Shown piece after piece: positions 24,524 through 32,163 of a DNA stretch of 44,041 bases. The DNA is taken from positions 1 to 44,041 of the forward strand of contig OMXZ01000012.1 in assembly GCA_900315165.1 (NCBI GenBank), written 5' to 3'. The first letter of the stretch is position 1. Each line of letters opens with the position of its first letter. The position numbers and the translations under genes were made by a program. Under the pieces are notes generated by a model that saw nothing but the letters and a program-made list of their open reading frames with translations, did no database searches and had not been told where the DNA came from. The DNA comes from an uncultured Actinomycetes bacterium. Lineage in GTDB: Bacteria; Actinomycetota; Coriobacteriia; Coriobacteriales; Atopobiaceae.

Positions 24524-25810
24524 ATGGAAGACCCGATACCGATGACCGACGAGGAGTGCGACCGCGCCATGGCGGCGCTCTCGCGGCAGATTGATGGCTA
24601 CGCCAACCTCATCGTCCGCGTGGGTGCCGCGGTCAAGCCGGGCCAGGAGCTCGTCGTCCAGGCCCCGGTCGAGCGGGCCGATTTTGCCCGTCGCGTCGTG
24701 CGTGCCGCCTATGCCGTCGGCGCCGCCCATGTGACGATGATTTGGGCCGACGACGAGATTGCCCGCATGGATTATGAGAATGTGGACCTCTCCTGGTTCG
24801 AGAAGACGCCGAGCTGGAAGGTCGAGCAGCTCAACTCCCTCGCCGAGGCGGGCGCCTCGTTCCTCTTCCTGGAGGGCACGGATCCGAATGCCCTTCGCGG
24901 CATCGACCCCGCCAAGCCCGCGGCTGCCCGCCGCGCGCGCAACACGGAGTGCAAGTCCTTCCGCGACGGCATGGATTTCGGCCGCAACGTCTGGTGCATC
25001 GCAGGCGTGCCGGTCAAGGCCTGGGCCCGTCAGGTCTTCCCCGACCTCTCGCCCCGTGAGGCCGTCTATCGCCTCTGGGTCGCGATCCTCGCGGTCGCCC
25101 GCGCCGACGGCGACGACCCCCAGGGCGCCTGGGAGACCCACAACGCTGCCTTCGAGAAGAACAAGCGCCTGCTCAACGAGGCGAAATACGACCACCTGCA
25201 CTACCGCTCGTCCAACGGCACCGACTTCACGATCGGTCTCAACCCGCGCGGCATCTGGGAGGGCGGTGCCGGCCGTACCGTGGACGGGACGGTCTACTTC
25301 CCCAACATGCCCACGGAGGAGGTCTTCACCTCGCCGGACCGCCTGCGCGCCGACGGCATCGTGCACTCCGCCCTGCCGCTCGTCCATAGCGGCCAGGTCG
25401 TGCGCGACTTCTGGTTCCGCTTCGAAGGCGGGCGCGTGGTCGACTTCGGCGCGGCGGAGGGCCGCGAGGTACTCGAACATATCCTCGCGACCGACGAGAA
25501 CGCCTGCCGTCTGGGCGAATGTGCCCTGATCAGCAAGAACACGCCCATCCGCCAGAGCGGGCTGCTCTTCTACGACACGCTTTACGACGAGAACGCCAGC
25601 TGCCACCTGGCCCTGGGCACGGGTTTCCCCGACTGCCTCGAGGGAGGCTACGATCTCGACAAAGACCAGCTCATGGCCGCGGGCGTCAACCAGAGCGCGA
25701 CGCACGTGGACTTCATGATCGGCGCCGACGACCTCGACATCACGGGCATCAGGCCCGATGGGACCGAGGAGCAGGTCTTCGTGGGCGGCCAGTGGTTCTG
25801 GGAGGACTAG
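24524..25810 (+). CDS. M29-family aminopeptidase
   Basis: The 428-residue metallo-aminopeptidase of the AmpS/PepS type releases N-terminal residues from peptides in the cytoplasm. The start is ATG 24524 (MEDPIPMTDEE) behind GAGGGGGA. A longer frame runs into tRNA-Gly and is rejected. Features seen include VKPGQELVVQAPVE at the N-terminus, NMPTEEVFTSPDRL, RLGECALI, and the ligand-bearing YDTLYDENASCHLALGTGF and SATHVDFMIG. These fit the Glu/His/Asp metal sites of the family. With peptidase T and the YfcC-like transporter downstream it forms a peptide-use neighbourhood, though each probably has its own promoter. Confidence 0.93.
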   Translation: MEDPIPMTDEECDRAMAALSRQIDGYANLIVRVGAAVKPGQELVVQAPVERADFARRVVRAAYAVGAAHVTMIWADDEIARMDYENVDLSWFEKTPSWKVEQLNSLAEAGASFLFLEGTDPNALRGIDPAKPAAARRARNTECKSFRDGMDFGRNVWCIAGVPVKAWARQVFPDLSPREAVYRLWVAILAVARADGDDPQGAWETHNAAFEKNKRLLNEAKYDHLHYRSSNGTDFTIGLNPRGIWEGGAGRTVDGTVYFPNMPTEEVFTSPDRLRADGIVHSALPLVHSGQVVRDFWFRFEGGRVVDFGAAEGREVLEHILATDENACRLGECALISKNTPIRQSGLLFYDTLYDENASCHLALGTGFPDCLEGGYDLDKDQLMAAGVNQSATHVDFMIGADDLDITGIRPDGTEEQVFVGGQWFWED

Positions 25811-25887
25811 GCACGCCCGCGTGGCAGGCCTTGCGCGCGGGTCATCGTTCCCTATGGCCCGACCTACAGCGCGAGACTGTTGTGCAC

Positions 25888-25902
25888 ACAAAAATATTTT
25901 GT
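25888..25902. promoter_or_regulatory. AT-rich near-palindrome upstream of pepT
   Basis: ACAAAAATATTTTGT lies in a conspicuously AT-rich part (25880-25960) of the 215-base gap between the M29 and pepT genes. It could be a regulator site or an upstream promoter element. A TATTAT -10-like box is at 25984-25989. No regulator is identified. Confidence 0.35.
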
Positions 25903-26025
25903 AGATAAATCCGTAAAAGGATGATATTTAGTTGTTAACGGGGAAAAATCCAAACCTCGGCCCCTTCGGCGCGCCGTAGTCCTATTATGCATACCCGTTG
26001 TAAGCGTATGCAGATGGAGGTATGA

Positions 26026-27261
26026 ATGCGCGCATACGAACGCCTCATCAAGTATGTGACCTACCCGACGGGCTCCGACCCCGCCGCGACCGAGACCCCG
26101 AGCAATCCTGAGGAGTGGAACCTGGCCCGCGACCTCGCGTCCGAGATGGGTGAGCTGGGCATGTCCGATGTCCTGGTCGACGACCACTGCTACGTCTTCG
26201 GCACCATCCCCGGCACCATCGACGGATACGCCGGTCCGACCCTGGCCCTGATCTCGCACATCGACGTCTCGTCCGCGGCACCCTATACCGATATCAAGCC
26301 CCAGATTATCCATTACGAGGGCGGCGACCTGGTGCAGGATGCAACTACGGGCGCGCGCGTCCCTCTGGCCGACTATCCCTTCCTGGCCAACTACGTGGGC
26401 TGCGACATCATGACCTCGGACGGCACGACCCTGCTCGGCGCCGACGACAAGGCCGGCGTGGCCGAGATCATGACCCTGGCTGAGCGGCTCGCGGCCGACC
26501 CCTCCATCAAGCATGGTCCCATCCGCGTGTGCTTCACGCCGGACGAGGAGATCGGCCTCTCGAGCGAGTTCCTCGACATCGATACCCTTGCCGCCGACGT
26601 GGCCTACACCGTGGACGGCGACGCCTTCGGCGAGGTGTCCTACGAGACCTTCAACGCTATGACCGCCATCGTCACGATCAACGGCTTCAATATCCACCCC
26701 GGCAGCGCCAAGAACATGATGAAGAACGCCTGCCGCATCGCCTGCGAGTTCGACGGGATGGTCCCGGACAGCGAGACCCCCGAGCACACCGAGGGCTACG
26801 AGGGCTTTTACCACCTCTGCGAGATGGCCGGTGACGTCGAGCACATGCGCCTCGAGTACATCCTGCGCGACCACGACCTCGATATCGTCCGCAGCCGTGG
26901 CGCCTGGATGCGGCGCATCGCGGACTTCCTCAACGCCAAGTACGGCGCGGGCACCGTGGAGGTCGAGCTGACCGAGGAGTACAAGAACATGCGCGAGGTG
27001 CTCGAGCGGCACCCGCGCCTGGCCGAGATCCCGACCGAGATCCTGCGCGACATGGGCGTTGAGGCCGACAAGAGCCCCATCCGCGGCGGTACCGACGGTG
27101 CCACGCTCTCCTTCCGCGGCCTGCCCTGCCCCAACCTGGGCACGGGCGGCCACAACTTCCACGGTCGCAAGGAGTTCGTCTGCATCCAGTCGATGGACAA
27201 GACCGTCGAGCTTTTGACCCGCCTGGTCCAGGCGATCGCGAAGGAGCCCAAGACGCTCTAG
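26026..27261 (+). CDS. pepT: Peptidase T (tripeptide aminopeptidase, M20B)
   Basis: The 411-residue dinuclear zinc enzyme removes the N-terminal residue of tripeptides. All family ligands are visible: LISHIDVS (His-x-Asp, about H79), GADDKAG, TPDEEIG (catalytic Glu pair), YTVDGDAFG and GGHNFHGRKE near the C-terminus. The length is as usual. ATG 26026 follows TGGAGG; an overlapping ATG 3 bases earlier is out of frame. A strong terminator follows. Confidence 0.96.
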   Translation: MRAYERLIKYVTYPTGSDPAATETPSNPEEWNLARDLASEMGELGMSDVLVDDHCYVFGTIPGTIDGYAGPTLALISHIDVSSAAPYTDIKPQIIHYEGGDLVQDATTGARVPLADYPFLANYVGCDIMTSDGTTLLGADDKAGVAEIMTLAERLAADPSIKHGPIRVCFTPDEEIGLSSEFLDIDTLAADVAYTVDGDAFGEVSYETFNAMTAIVTINGFNIHPGSAKNMMKNACRIACEFDGMVPDSETPEHTEGYEGFYHLCEMAGDVEHMRLEYILRDHDLDIVRSRGAWMRRIADFLNAKYGAGTVEVELTEEYKNMREVLERHPRLAEIPTEILRDMGVEADKSPIRGGTDGATLSFRGLPCPNLGTGGHNFHGRKEFVCIQSMDKTVELLTRLVQAIAKEPKTL

Positions 27262-27288
27262 CCACGCGCCAGGCGCCCGAGGACATTC

Positions 27289-27350
27289 AAGGGGCGTAAT
27301 CAGCAGTGCCGTACGGCATTTTCGCAGGTTACGCCCCTTCTTTTTGTCGT
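27289..27350 (+). terminator. Terminator after pepT
   Basis: A perfect 11-bp stem AAGGGGCGTAA/TTACGCCCCTT (27289-27299 with 27329-27339) encloses a second small hairpin (GCCGTACGGC). It is followed by CTTTTTGTCGTTTT. Confidence 0.85.
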
Positions 27351-27390
27351 TTTATTGTTTCCGGAAGGTTACGTCAGAAAGGAAGAGAGC

Positions 27391-28944
27391 ATGTCAGAAG
27401 AAGCGATGGGGGCCGAGGAGGCCGAGCGTCCGCAGGGGAAGAAGAAGCACCACCTCTCCTCCCCCTCGTCCTATACCGTCCTTTTCATCGTCCTGGTGCT
27501 CGCGGCGGTGATGACCTACCTGATCCCTGCTGGCGGCTATTCCAAGCTGCTCTACAACGCGGACTCGGACGTCTTCGAGATCACGAGCCCCGAGGGCGAG
27601 GTGACCGAGGAGCCCGCCACCCAGGAGACCCTGGACAAGTACGGCATCAAGGCCGACCTCGACAAGTTCCTCGACGGCACGATCTACAAGCCCATGGCCG
27701 TGAGCGGCACCTATGAGTCGCTGCCCCAAAACGGCCAGGGCATCCAGGAGTTCCTCCTGTCCGTCCCGCAGGGCATCGCCGACTCCATTGACATCATCAC
27801 GTTCATCTTCATGATCGGCGGCGTGATCGGCGTCATGAACAGCCTGGGAGTCTTCAACGCGGCCATGGCGGCGCTCGCGCGCGTCTCCCACGGCCACGAG
27901 GAGATTATGATCGCCGTGGTCTGCTTCCTGATCGCGATGGGCGGCACCACCTTCGGCATGGCCGAGGAGACCATCGCCTTCTACCCCGTCATGATTCCGG
28001 TCTTCATCAACGCGGGCTTCGACGCCATGGTCGCTATCGCGGCCATCTGGTGCGGTAGCTCGATCGGCTGCATGTTCTCGACCGTGAACCCCTTCTCCGT
28101 GGTCATCGCGTCCAACGCCGCCGGCGTCAACTTCAAAGAGGGTCTCAACTTCCGCATGATCGGCTTGGCCATCGGCCTCGTGATCACCATCGCCTACATC
28201 GTCCGCTACGCCCGCGCCGTCCGCAAGGACCCGACCAAGTCCGTCATCTACGCGGACAAGGAGCGTCTGGAGGCCAAGTTCGGCGTCAAGCAGGAAGAGA
28301 ATGCAGGCAAGCTCAGCCTGCGCTTCAAGCTGATTCTGGTCGTCTTTTTCGCGATGTTCGTGATCATGATCATGGGCGTCAGCCAGTGGGACTGGTGGTT
28401 TGACGAGATGTCCGTCGAGTTCATGTGCGGCGGCATCCTGATCGGCATCCTCGGCGGCATGAACGAGGCCGAGATCTGCGAGAAGTTCGTGGGCGGCGCG
28501 GCCGACCTCGTGTCCGTCGCGCTGGTCTGCGGCCTGGCGCGTGCGGTCAACATCCTGCTGGAGAACGGCCTCGTGTCCGACACCCTGCTCGAGGTCATGT
28601 CCGGTTGGGTCGCGGGCATGAACCCGGTGCTCTTCATCTGCCTGATGGAGATCATCTTCATCATCCTGGGCTTCTTCATCAATTCCAGCTCCGGCCTGGC
28701 CATGCTCTCGATCCCCATCATGGCGCCGCTGGCCGACGCCGTGGGCATCTCCCGCGCCGCGGTCATCTCGTCCTACCTCTACGGCCTGGGCCTGATCGGC
28801 CTGATCACGCCCACGGGCCTCATCCTCGCATCGCTCGAGGTGGCGGGCGTGAAATTCGACCGCTGGATGAAGTGGTGCTGGCCGTTGCTGATCATCTGGA
28901 CGGTGCTCGGCATGCTGATGCTCGTGGCGGAGATTTATCTGTAG
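27391..28944 (+). CDS. YfcC-family membrane transporter
   Basis: The 517-residue integral membrane protein has about twelve hydrophobic segments, from SYTVLFIVLVLAAVMTYLIPAGGY to the final WPLLIIWTVLGMLML. It resembles the YfcC / anaerobic C4-dicarboxylate-carrier-like family, some members of which move basic amino acids. Conserved patches include IFMIGGVIGVM, GGTTFGMAEETIAFYP, and GFFINSSSGLAMLSIPIMAPLAD. ATG 27391 follows AAAGGAAG; a start 36 bases earlier lies in the pepT terminator tail. The substrate cannot be read from sequence. Position after two peptidases suggests amino acid or peptide movement. Confidence 0.88.
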   Translation: MSEEAMGAEEAERPQGKKKHHLSSPSSYTVLFIVLVLAAVMTYLIPAGGYSKLLYNADSDVFEITSPEGEVTEEPATQETLDKYGIKADLDKFLDGTIYKPMAVSGTYESLPQNGQGIQEFLLSVPQGIADSIDIITFIFMIGGVIGVMNSLGVFNAAMAALARVSHGHEEIMIAVVCFLIAMGGTTFGMAEETIAFYPVMIPVFINAGFDAMVAIAAIWCGSSIGCMFSTVNPFSVVIASNAAGVNFKEGLNFRMIGLAIGLVITIAYIVRYARAVRKDPTKSVIYADKERLEAKFGVKQEENAGKLSLRFKLILVVFFAMFVIMIMGVSQWDWWFDEMSVEFMCGGILIGILGGMNEAEICEKFVGGAADLVSVALVCGLARAVNILLENGLVSDTLLEVMSGWVAGMNPVLFICLMEIIFIILGFFINSSSGLAMLSIPIMAPLADAVGISRAAVISSYLYGLGLIGLITPTGLILASLEVAGVKFDRWMKWCWPLLIIWTVLGMLMLVAEIYL

Positions 28945-29032
28945 GCCCCGCGGCGGGGCGGAGACCTATGCCCCCCGCCTCGCGCCGTGACGTGCTAGAA
29001 TCAGCTCGCACGGCGGCATCCGCCGAGCGTCT

Positions 29033-29108
29033 GGGCCCTTAGCTCAGCTGGCAGAGCAGGGGACTTTTAATCCCAAGGTCAAGGGTTCGAGACCCTTAGG
29101 GCCCACCA
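29033..29108 (+). tRNA. tRNA-Lys (anticodon TTT)
   Basis: The 76-base gene has acceptor stem GGGCCCT/AGGGCCC, D-arm GCTCAGCTGGCAGAGC, anticodon loop CTTTTAA, T-arm GGGTTCGAGACCC, discriminator A and encoded CCA. A GCTAGAAT -10-like box ends at 29001. Confidence 0.97.
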
Positions 29109-29117
29109 GTAAGAAAC

Positions 29118-29153
29118 AGCAGGTAGATGGCATCGTCCGTCTACCTGCTTTTT
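29118..29153 (+). terminator. Terminator after tRNA-Lys
   Basis: A 10-bp stem AGCAGGTAGA/TCTACCTGCT (29118-29127 with 29140-29149) is followed by TTTTT. Confidence 0.88.
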
Positions 29154-29212
29154 GTCATCAGCCTTACCGCTCTGGACGAGCATGTCATCTCGTTACTTAG
29201 CTCAGCCAGTAG

Positions 29213-29251
29213 ATTTACTAGGCCAAAATTTATTAAAATGGCGTAGTAAAT
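29213..29251. promoter_or_regulatory. Inverted repeat upstream of fic gene (possible operator)
   Basis: ATTTACTA (29213-29220) and its exact inverse TAGTAAAT (29244-29251) lie 31 bases apart centre to centre, about three helical turns. They flank the AT-rich AAAATTTATTAAAATG just before the fic ribosome binding site. Binding by the C-terminal winged helix of the Fic protein is possible (inference). Confidence 0.45.
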
Positions 29252-29270
29252 GCCAAGGGGGGGGAGAGAT

Positions 29271-30311
29271 ATGCACCGCTTCGACTATCGCTTCCTGAGC
29301 GAATCCGTACCAGCCGAGCTGGCTTCGGTGACAAATTTGATATATGACCTCCGTGCCCGGAACGACATTCGCCTGAATGGCGACCCCTACATGCGCGAGT
29401 CCCTCCGTCAGGTCGCGATAGTCGAATCAGTACGTGGCAGTAACGCGATCGAGGGTATCGTCACCAGCCGAGCAAGGCTCAAGGAACTTATCGTCGGCGA
29501 CGCCCCGCCGCTCGAGCATGGCGAACGAGAGCTCATCGGCTATAGGGACGCACTCCAAGAGATGTACGACCCGAGCTTCTCTGCCGAGCTCTCCGAGGAC
29601 TACATACGCCATCTCCACGCTCTCCTCTTCCAGGCGAGCTCGGAGCGGGCGGGAAAATACAAGGTCGCAAACAACTGGATTCAGGAAAGAGGTCCGGACG
29701 GTCGCATCTCCGTCCGGTTTGTGCCCGTCGATGCAAAGGATGTCCCCGACGCGATGGAACAGATCGTTATGGCTTATCGCGAGGGGATGCAGAAGTCCGC
29801 GATCGACCGTATGGCCCTGATAGCCTGCTTCACCGTCGACTTCCTGTGCATCCATCCTTTCATGGATGGCAACGGCCGCGTTTCACGCCTGCTGACCTCG
29901 ATGCTGCTTATGCAAGCGGGGTTCGATATTGGCCGGTTCGTCTCTATAGAGGGCATGATCGACAGATACAAGGCGGGATACTACGAAGCGCTCGCAGCCT
30001 CATCGATCGGCTGGCACGAAAACGAGAGCGACTACACACCCTTCATGGTGTATCTGCTGCAGATCCTCTACGCATGCTATCGCGAGCTGGACAAGCGCTA
30101 TGCGGAACGAAGCGCGGCGCATGTTCCGAAAGGAAAGCGTGTCGAGGCGGTGCTGATGGGTTCCTATGTCCCGGTCTCCAAAGCCGACCTCTGCGAGCAG
30201 CTGCCTGAGGTGAGCGTTCGTACCGTCGAGCGTGTGCTGGGCAAGCTCGTGAAAGAGGGGAAGATCGAAAAGATTGGCACCTACCGGGACGCACGGTACC
30301 GTAGGGTCTGA
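29271..30311 (+). CDS. Fic-domain protein with N-terminal inhibitory helix and winged helix
   Basis: Fic enzymes transfer AMP or another phosphate-linked group to protein hydroxyls. The 346-residue protein has the complete catalytic motif HPFMDGNGRVSR (H195-R206). Its self-inhibition motif is SNAIEG (S57-G62), so it belongs to the class with an N-terminal inhibitory helix. The C-terminus (about 285-345, SKADLCEQLPEVSVRTVERVLGKLVKEGKI) is a winged helix. I use ATG 29271 after GGGGGGGGAGAG; an in-frame ATG 21 bases earlier lies before that site. No separate antitoxin gene is present. It sits alone behind tRNA-Lys, a common site for accessory genes. Confidence 0.93.
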   Translation: MHRFDYRFLSESVPAELASVTNLIYDLRARNDIRLNGDPYMRESLRQVAIVESVRGSNAIEGIVTSRARLKELIVGDAPPLEHGERELIGYRDALQEMYDPSFSAELSEDYIRHLHALLFQASSERAGKYKVANNWIQERGPDGRISVRFVPVDAKDVPDAMEQIVMAYREGMQKSAIDRMALIACFTVDFLCIHPFMDGNGRVSRLLTSMLLMQAGFDIGRFVSIEGMIDRYKAGYYEALAASSIGWHENESDYTPFMVYLLQILYACYRELDKRYAERSAAHVPKGKRVEAVLMGSYVPVSKADLCEQLPEVSVRTVERVLGKLVKEGKIEKIGTYRDARYRRV

Positions 30312-30377
30312 CCGCGAGGGCTTTGTGTGCCCGAGATGGGGCTAATGTTTCCTGACGTTTTCCTTACGCGATTTTTG

Positions 30378-30407
30378 TTGCACGGGATTGCATAGCGGGG
30401 TTAAAGT
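30378..30407 (+). promoter_or_regulatory. Probable promoter of the argG leader
   Basis: TTGCAC (30378-30383) and TAAAGT (30402-30407) are separated by 18 bases, giving a transcript start near 30414. Both boxes are imperfect. This lies in the 441-base stretch between fic and argG, whose remaining contents are the leader elements below. Confidence 0.4.
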
Positions 30408-30428
30408 ACCCTCCAACAAAGGCGTGAG

Positions 30429-30535
30429 CGGTCGTAAACGTCGCGCGAGCGGTTCCGAGTCGATCGTGGGGCCGCGGCATTACAGCGGCGAATCGACCAC
30501 GGCACGGCGAAGCCGCTCCACAAAAGCGAGCGACC
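30429..30535 (+). ncRNA. Possible structured RNA in argG 5' leader
   Basis: Nested complementary pairs were found by eye: GGTCG 30430-30434 with CGACC 30531-30535; an 8-bp helix 30447-30454 with 30511-30518 (one G-U); GTCGAT 30459-30464 with ATCGAC 30492-30497; and GCCGC 30471-30475 with GCGGC 30485-30489. CGTGG 30465-30469 could alternatively pair with CCACG 30497-30501. It matches no RNA family I recognise. GC-rich DNA pairs easily, so this is tentative. Confidence 0.35.
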
Positions 30536-30562
30536 AGACAGATGGCTGAAAGGAGGCCCGAC

Positions 30563-30655
30563 ATGCAGCACACCAGCACCTTTGCTCAGGCACAGGGCCT
30601 TCGACGCCAGAATCGACGTATCAACCGGCGACGCCGCGCGCATCTTGAGTCTTAG
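30563..30655 (+). CDS. Arginine-rich leader peptide of argG (30 residues)
   Basis: A frame too short for usual gene finding starts at ATG 30563 with AAAGGAGG upstream, one of the better ribosome sites in the window. It encodes 30 residues ending before TAG 30653-30655. The second half is packed with arginine: pairs at residues 14-15 and 18-19, and four in a row at 22-25. That is eight of twelve residues between 14 and 25. Three are CGA and one CGG codons. The stop is followed after 42 bases by an intrinsic terminator and then argG. This is the layout of amino-acid attenuators in which ribosome stalling at codons for the end product prevents termination. Regulation by arginine is inferred. Confidence 0.8.
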   Translation: MQHTSTFAQAQGLRRQNRRINRRRRAHLES

Positions 30656-30697
30656 GCAAAAGGCCTGCTAAATACCAAAAAAGACAAACAAGACGTG

Positions 30698-30723
30698 CCC
30701 GGCGGAAGCCGGGTTTCTTTTTT
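30698..30723 (+). terminator. Attenuator terminator between leader peptide and argG
   Basis: The CCCGGC/GCCGGG stem with a GGAA loop (30698-30713) is followed by TTTCTTTTTT. It lies 30 bases before the argG start. CGCCG at 30632-30636, within the last Arg codons, can pair with CGGCG at 30700-30704, a weak candidate antiterminator. Confidence 0.85.
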
Positions 30724-30752
30724 ATGCAAACACCCACATAAAGGAGCACACC

Positions 30753-32123
30753 ATGACCGACATCCACTTCGAGACCAGCAACCCCACCATCCCCCAGACC
30801 GGCGAGAAGCAGAAGGTCGTCCTGGCCTACTCGGGAGGCCTGGACACTTCCGTCATGTGCAAGTGGCTGCAGGTCGAGAAGGGCCTGGACGTCGTCGCCA
30901 TCTGCGGCAACGTGGGCCAGAACGTCGCCAACCTCGAGTGGGTCAAGCAGAAGGCCCTGGCCATGGGCGCCATCGCCTCGGAGGCCGTGGACATGCGCGC
31001 CGAGTACGCCGAGGACATCCTGCCCAAGGCCATCGCCGCTAACGCCCTTTACGAGAACGAGTACCCGCTGCTCTCGGCCCTGAGCCGCCCGCTGATCTCC
31101 AAGTACATCGTGGACATCGCCCACAAGTACGGCGCGACCTACGTGGCCCACGGCTGCACCGGCAAGGGCAACGACCAGGTGCGTTTCGAGACCTCCATCC
31201 ACGCGCTGGACCCCGACCTCAAGGTCATTGCCCCCGTCCGCGGCTGGGACCTGCTTACCCGCGAGGACGAGATGGTCTGGGCCGCGGACCACTCCGTGCC
31301 CGTGCCGACCACGGCGGCCAAGCCCTATTCGATCGACGATAACCTCTGGGGCCGCGCGATCGAGTGCGGCGTGCTCGAGGACCCCTGGGCCGAGCCGCCC
31401 GCGGACATCTGGACGATGACCACGGACCCGACCGAGGCGCCCGACGTGCCCGAAGAGGTCACCATCGCCTTCGAGCAGGGCAAACCCGTAGCCCTGAACG
31501 GCCAGCGTATGGCCCTGGTCGACATGATTCCTGAGCTCAACACAATCTGCGGCCGCAACGGCTACGGCCGCATCGACATGGTCGAGAACCGCGTCGTGGG
31601 CATCAAGAGCCACGAGTGCTACGAGGCACCCGCCGCGCTCGCGATCATCCACGCCCACCAGGCGCTCGAGACCCTGTGCCTCGACCACGACACCCTCCAC
31701 TTCAAGCACCAGATCGACCAGAAGTGGGCCGAGACCATCTACGACGGCCTCTGGTTCTCCCAGCTCCGCGCGGCGCTCGACGGCTTCTGCGCGAGCACCC
31801 AGACCTTTGTGACCGGCGAAGTCAAGTTCAAGCTCTACAAAGGTTCGATGACCGTGACCGGCCGCCGCTCCAGCTACGCGCTCTATGACTTCAACCTCGC
31901 AACCTACGGCGACGGTGACACCTTCGACCGCACGGCCAGCGCCGGCTTCATCGAGCTCCACAGTCTGCCTTCCCGCACCTGGTCCAAGGTCCAGGGTCCT
32001 GCGTCCGTCTTCGCGGCGCAGAAGGCCTCGGCCCAGATCGCCGCGAGCCAGCTCGACCACCTCAATTTGGTGGAGAATAAGAAGGAAAACCACGGCGAGA
32101 GCGAGATGAGCGCCACGGCCTAA
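30753..32123 (+). CDS. argG: Argininosuccinate synthase
   Basis: This enzyme condenses citrulline and aspartate with ATP to argininosuccinate, the penultimate step of arginine synthesis. The 456-residue protein has the ATP pyrophosphatase loop AYSGGLDTS at 25-33. It also has YVAHGCTGKGNDQVRFE, RNGYGRIDMVENRVVGIKS and GFIELHSLPSRTWSK. It is longer than the usual 400 or so residues, with about 18 extra at the N-terminus and a C-terminal tail ending SEMSATA. ATG 30753 follows AAAGGAGC. argH follows after 40 bases, so the two form an operon controlled by the leader. Other arg genes are not in the window. Confidence 0.97.
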   Translation: MTDIHFETSNPTIPQTGEKQKVVLAYSGGLDTSVMCKWLQVEKGLDVVAICGNVGQNVANLEWVKQKALAMGAIASEAVDMRAEYAEDILPKAIAANALYENEYPLLSALSRPLISKYIVDIAHKYGATYVAHGCTGKGNDQVRFETSIHALDPDLKVIAPVRGWDLLTREDEMVWAADHSVPVPTTAAKPYSIDDNLWGRAIECGVLEDPWAEPPADIWTMTTDPTEAPDVPEEVTIAFEQGKPVALNGQRMALVDMIPELNTICGRNGYGRIDMVENRVVGIKSHECYEAPAALAIIHAHQALETLCLDHDTLHFKHQIDQKWAETIYDGLWFSQLRAALDGFCASTQTFVTGEVKFKLYKGSMTVTGRRSSYALYDFNLATYGDGDTFDRTASAGFIELHSLPSRTWSKVQGPASVFAAQKASAQIAASQLDHLNLVENKKENHGESEMSATA

Positions 32124-32163
32124 GGGCGGGCGCACCGCGAGGCGAGCGATCGGGGAGCAGACT

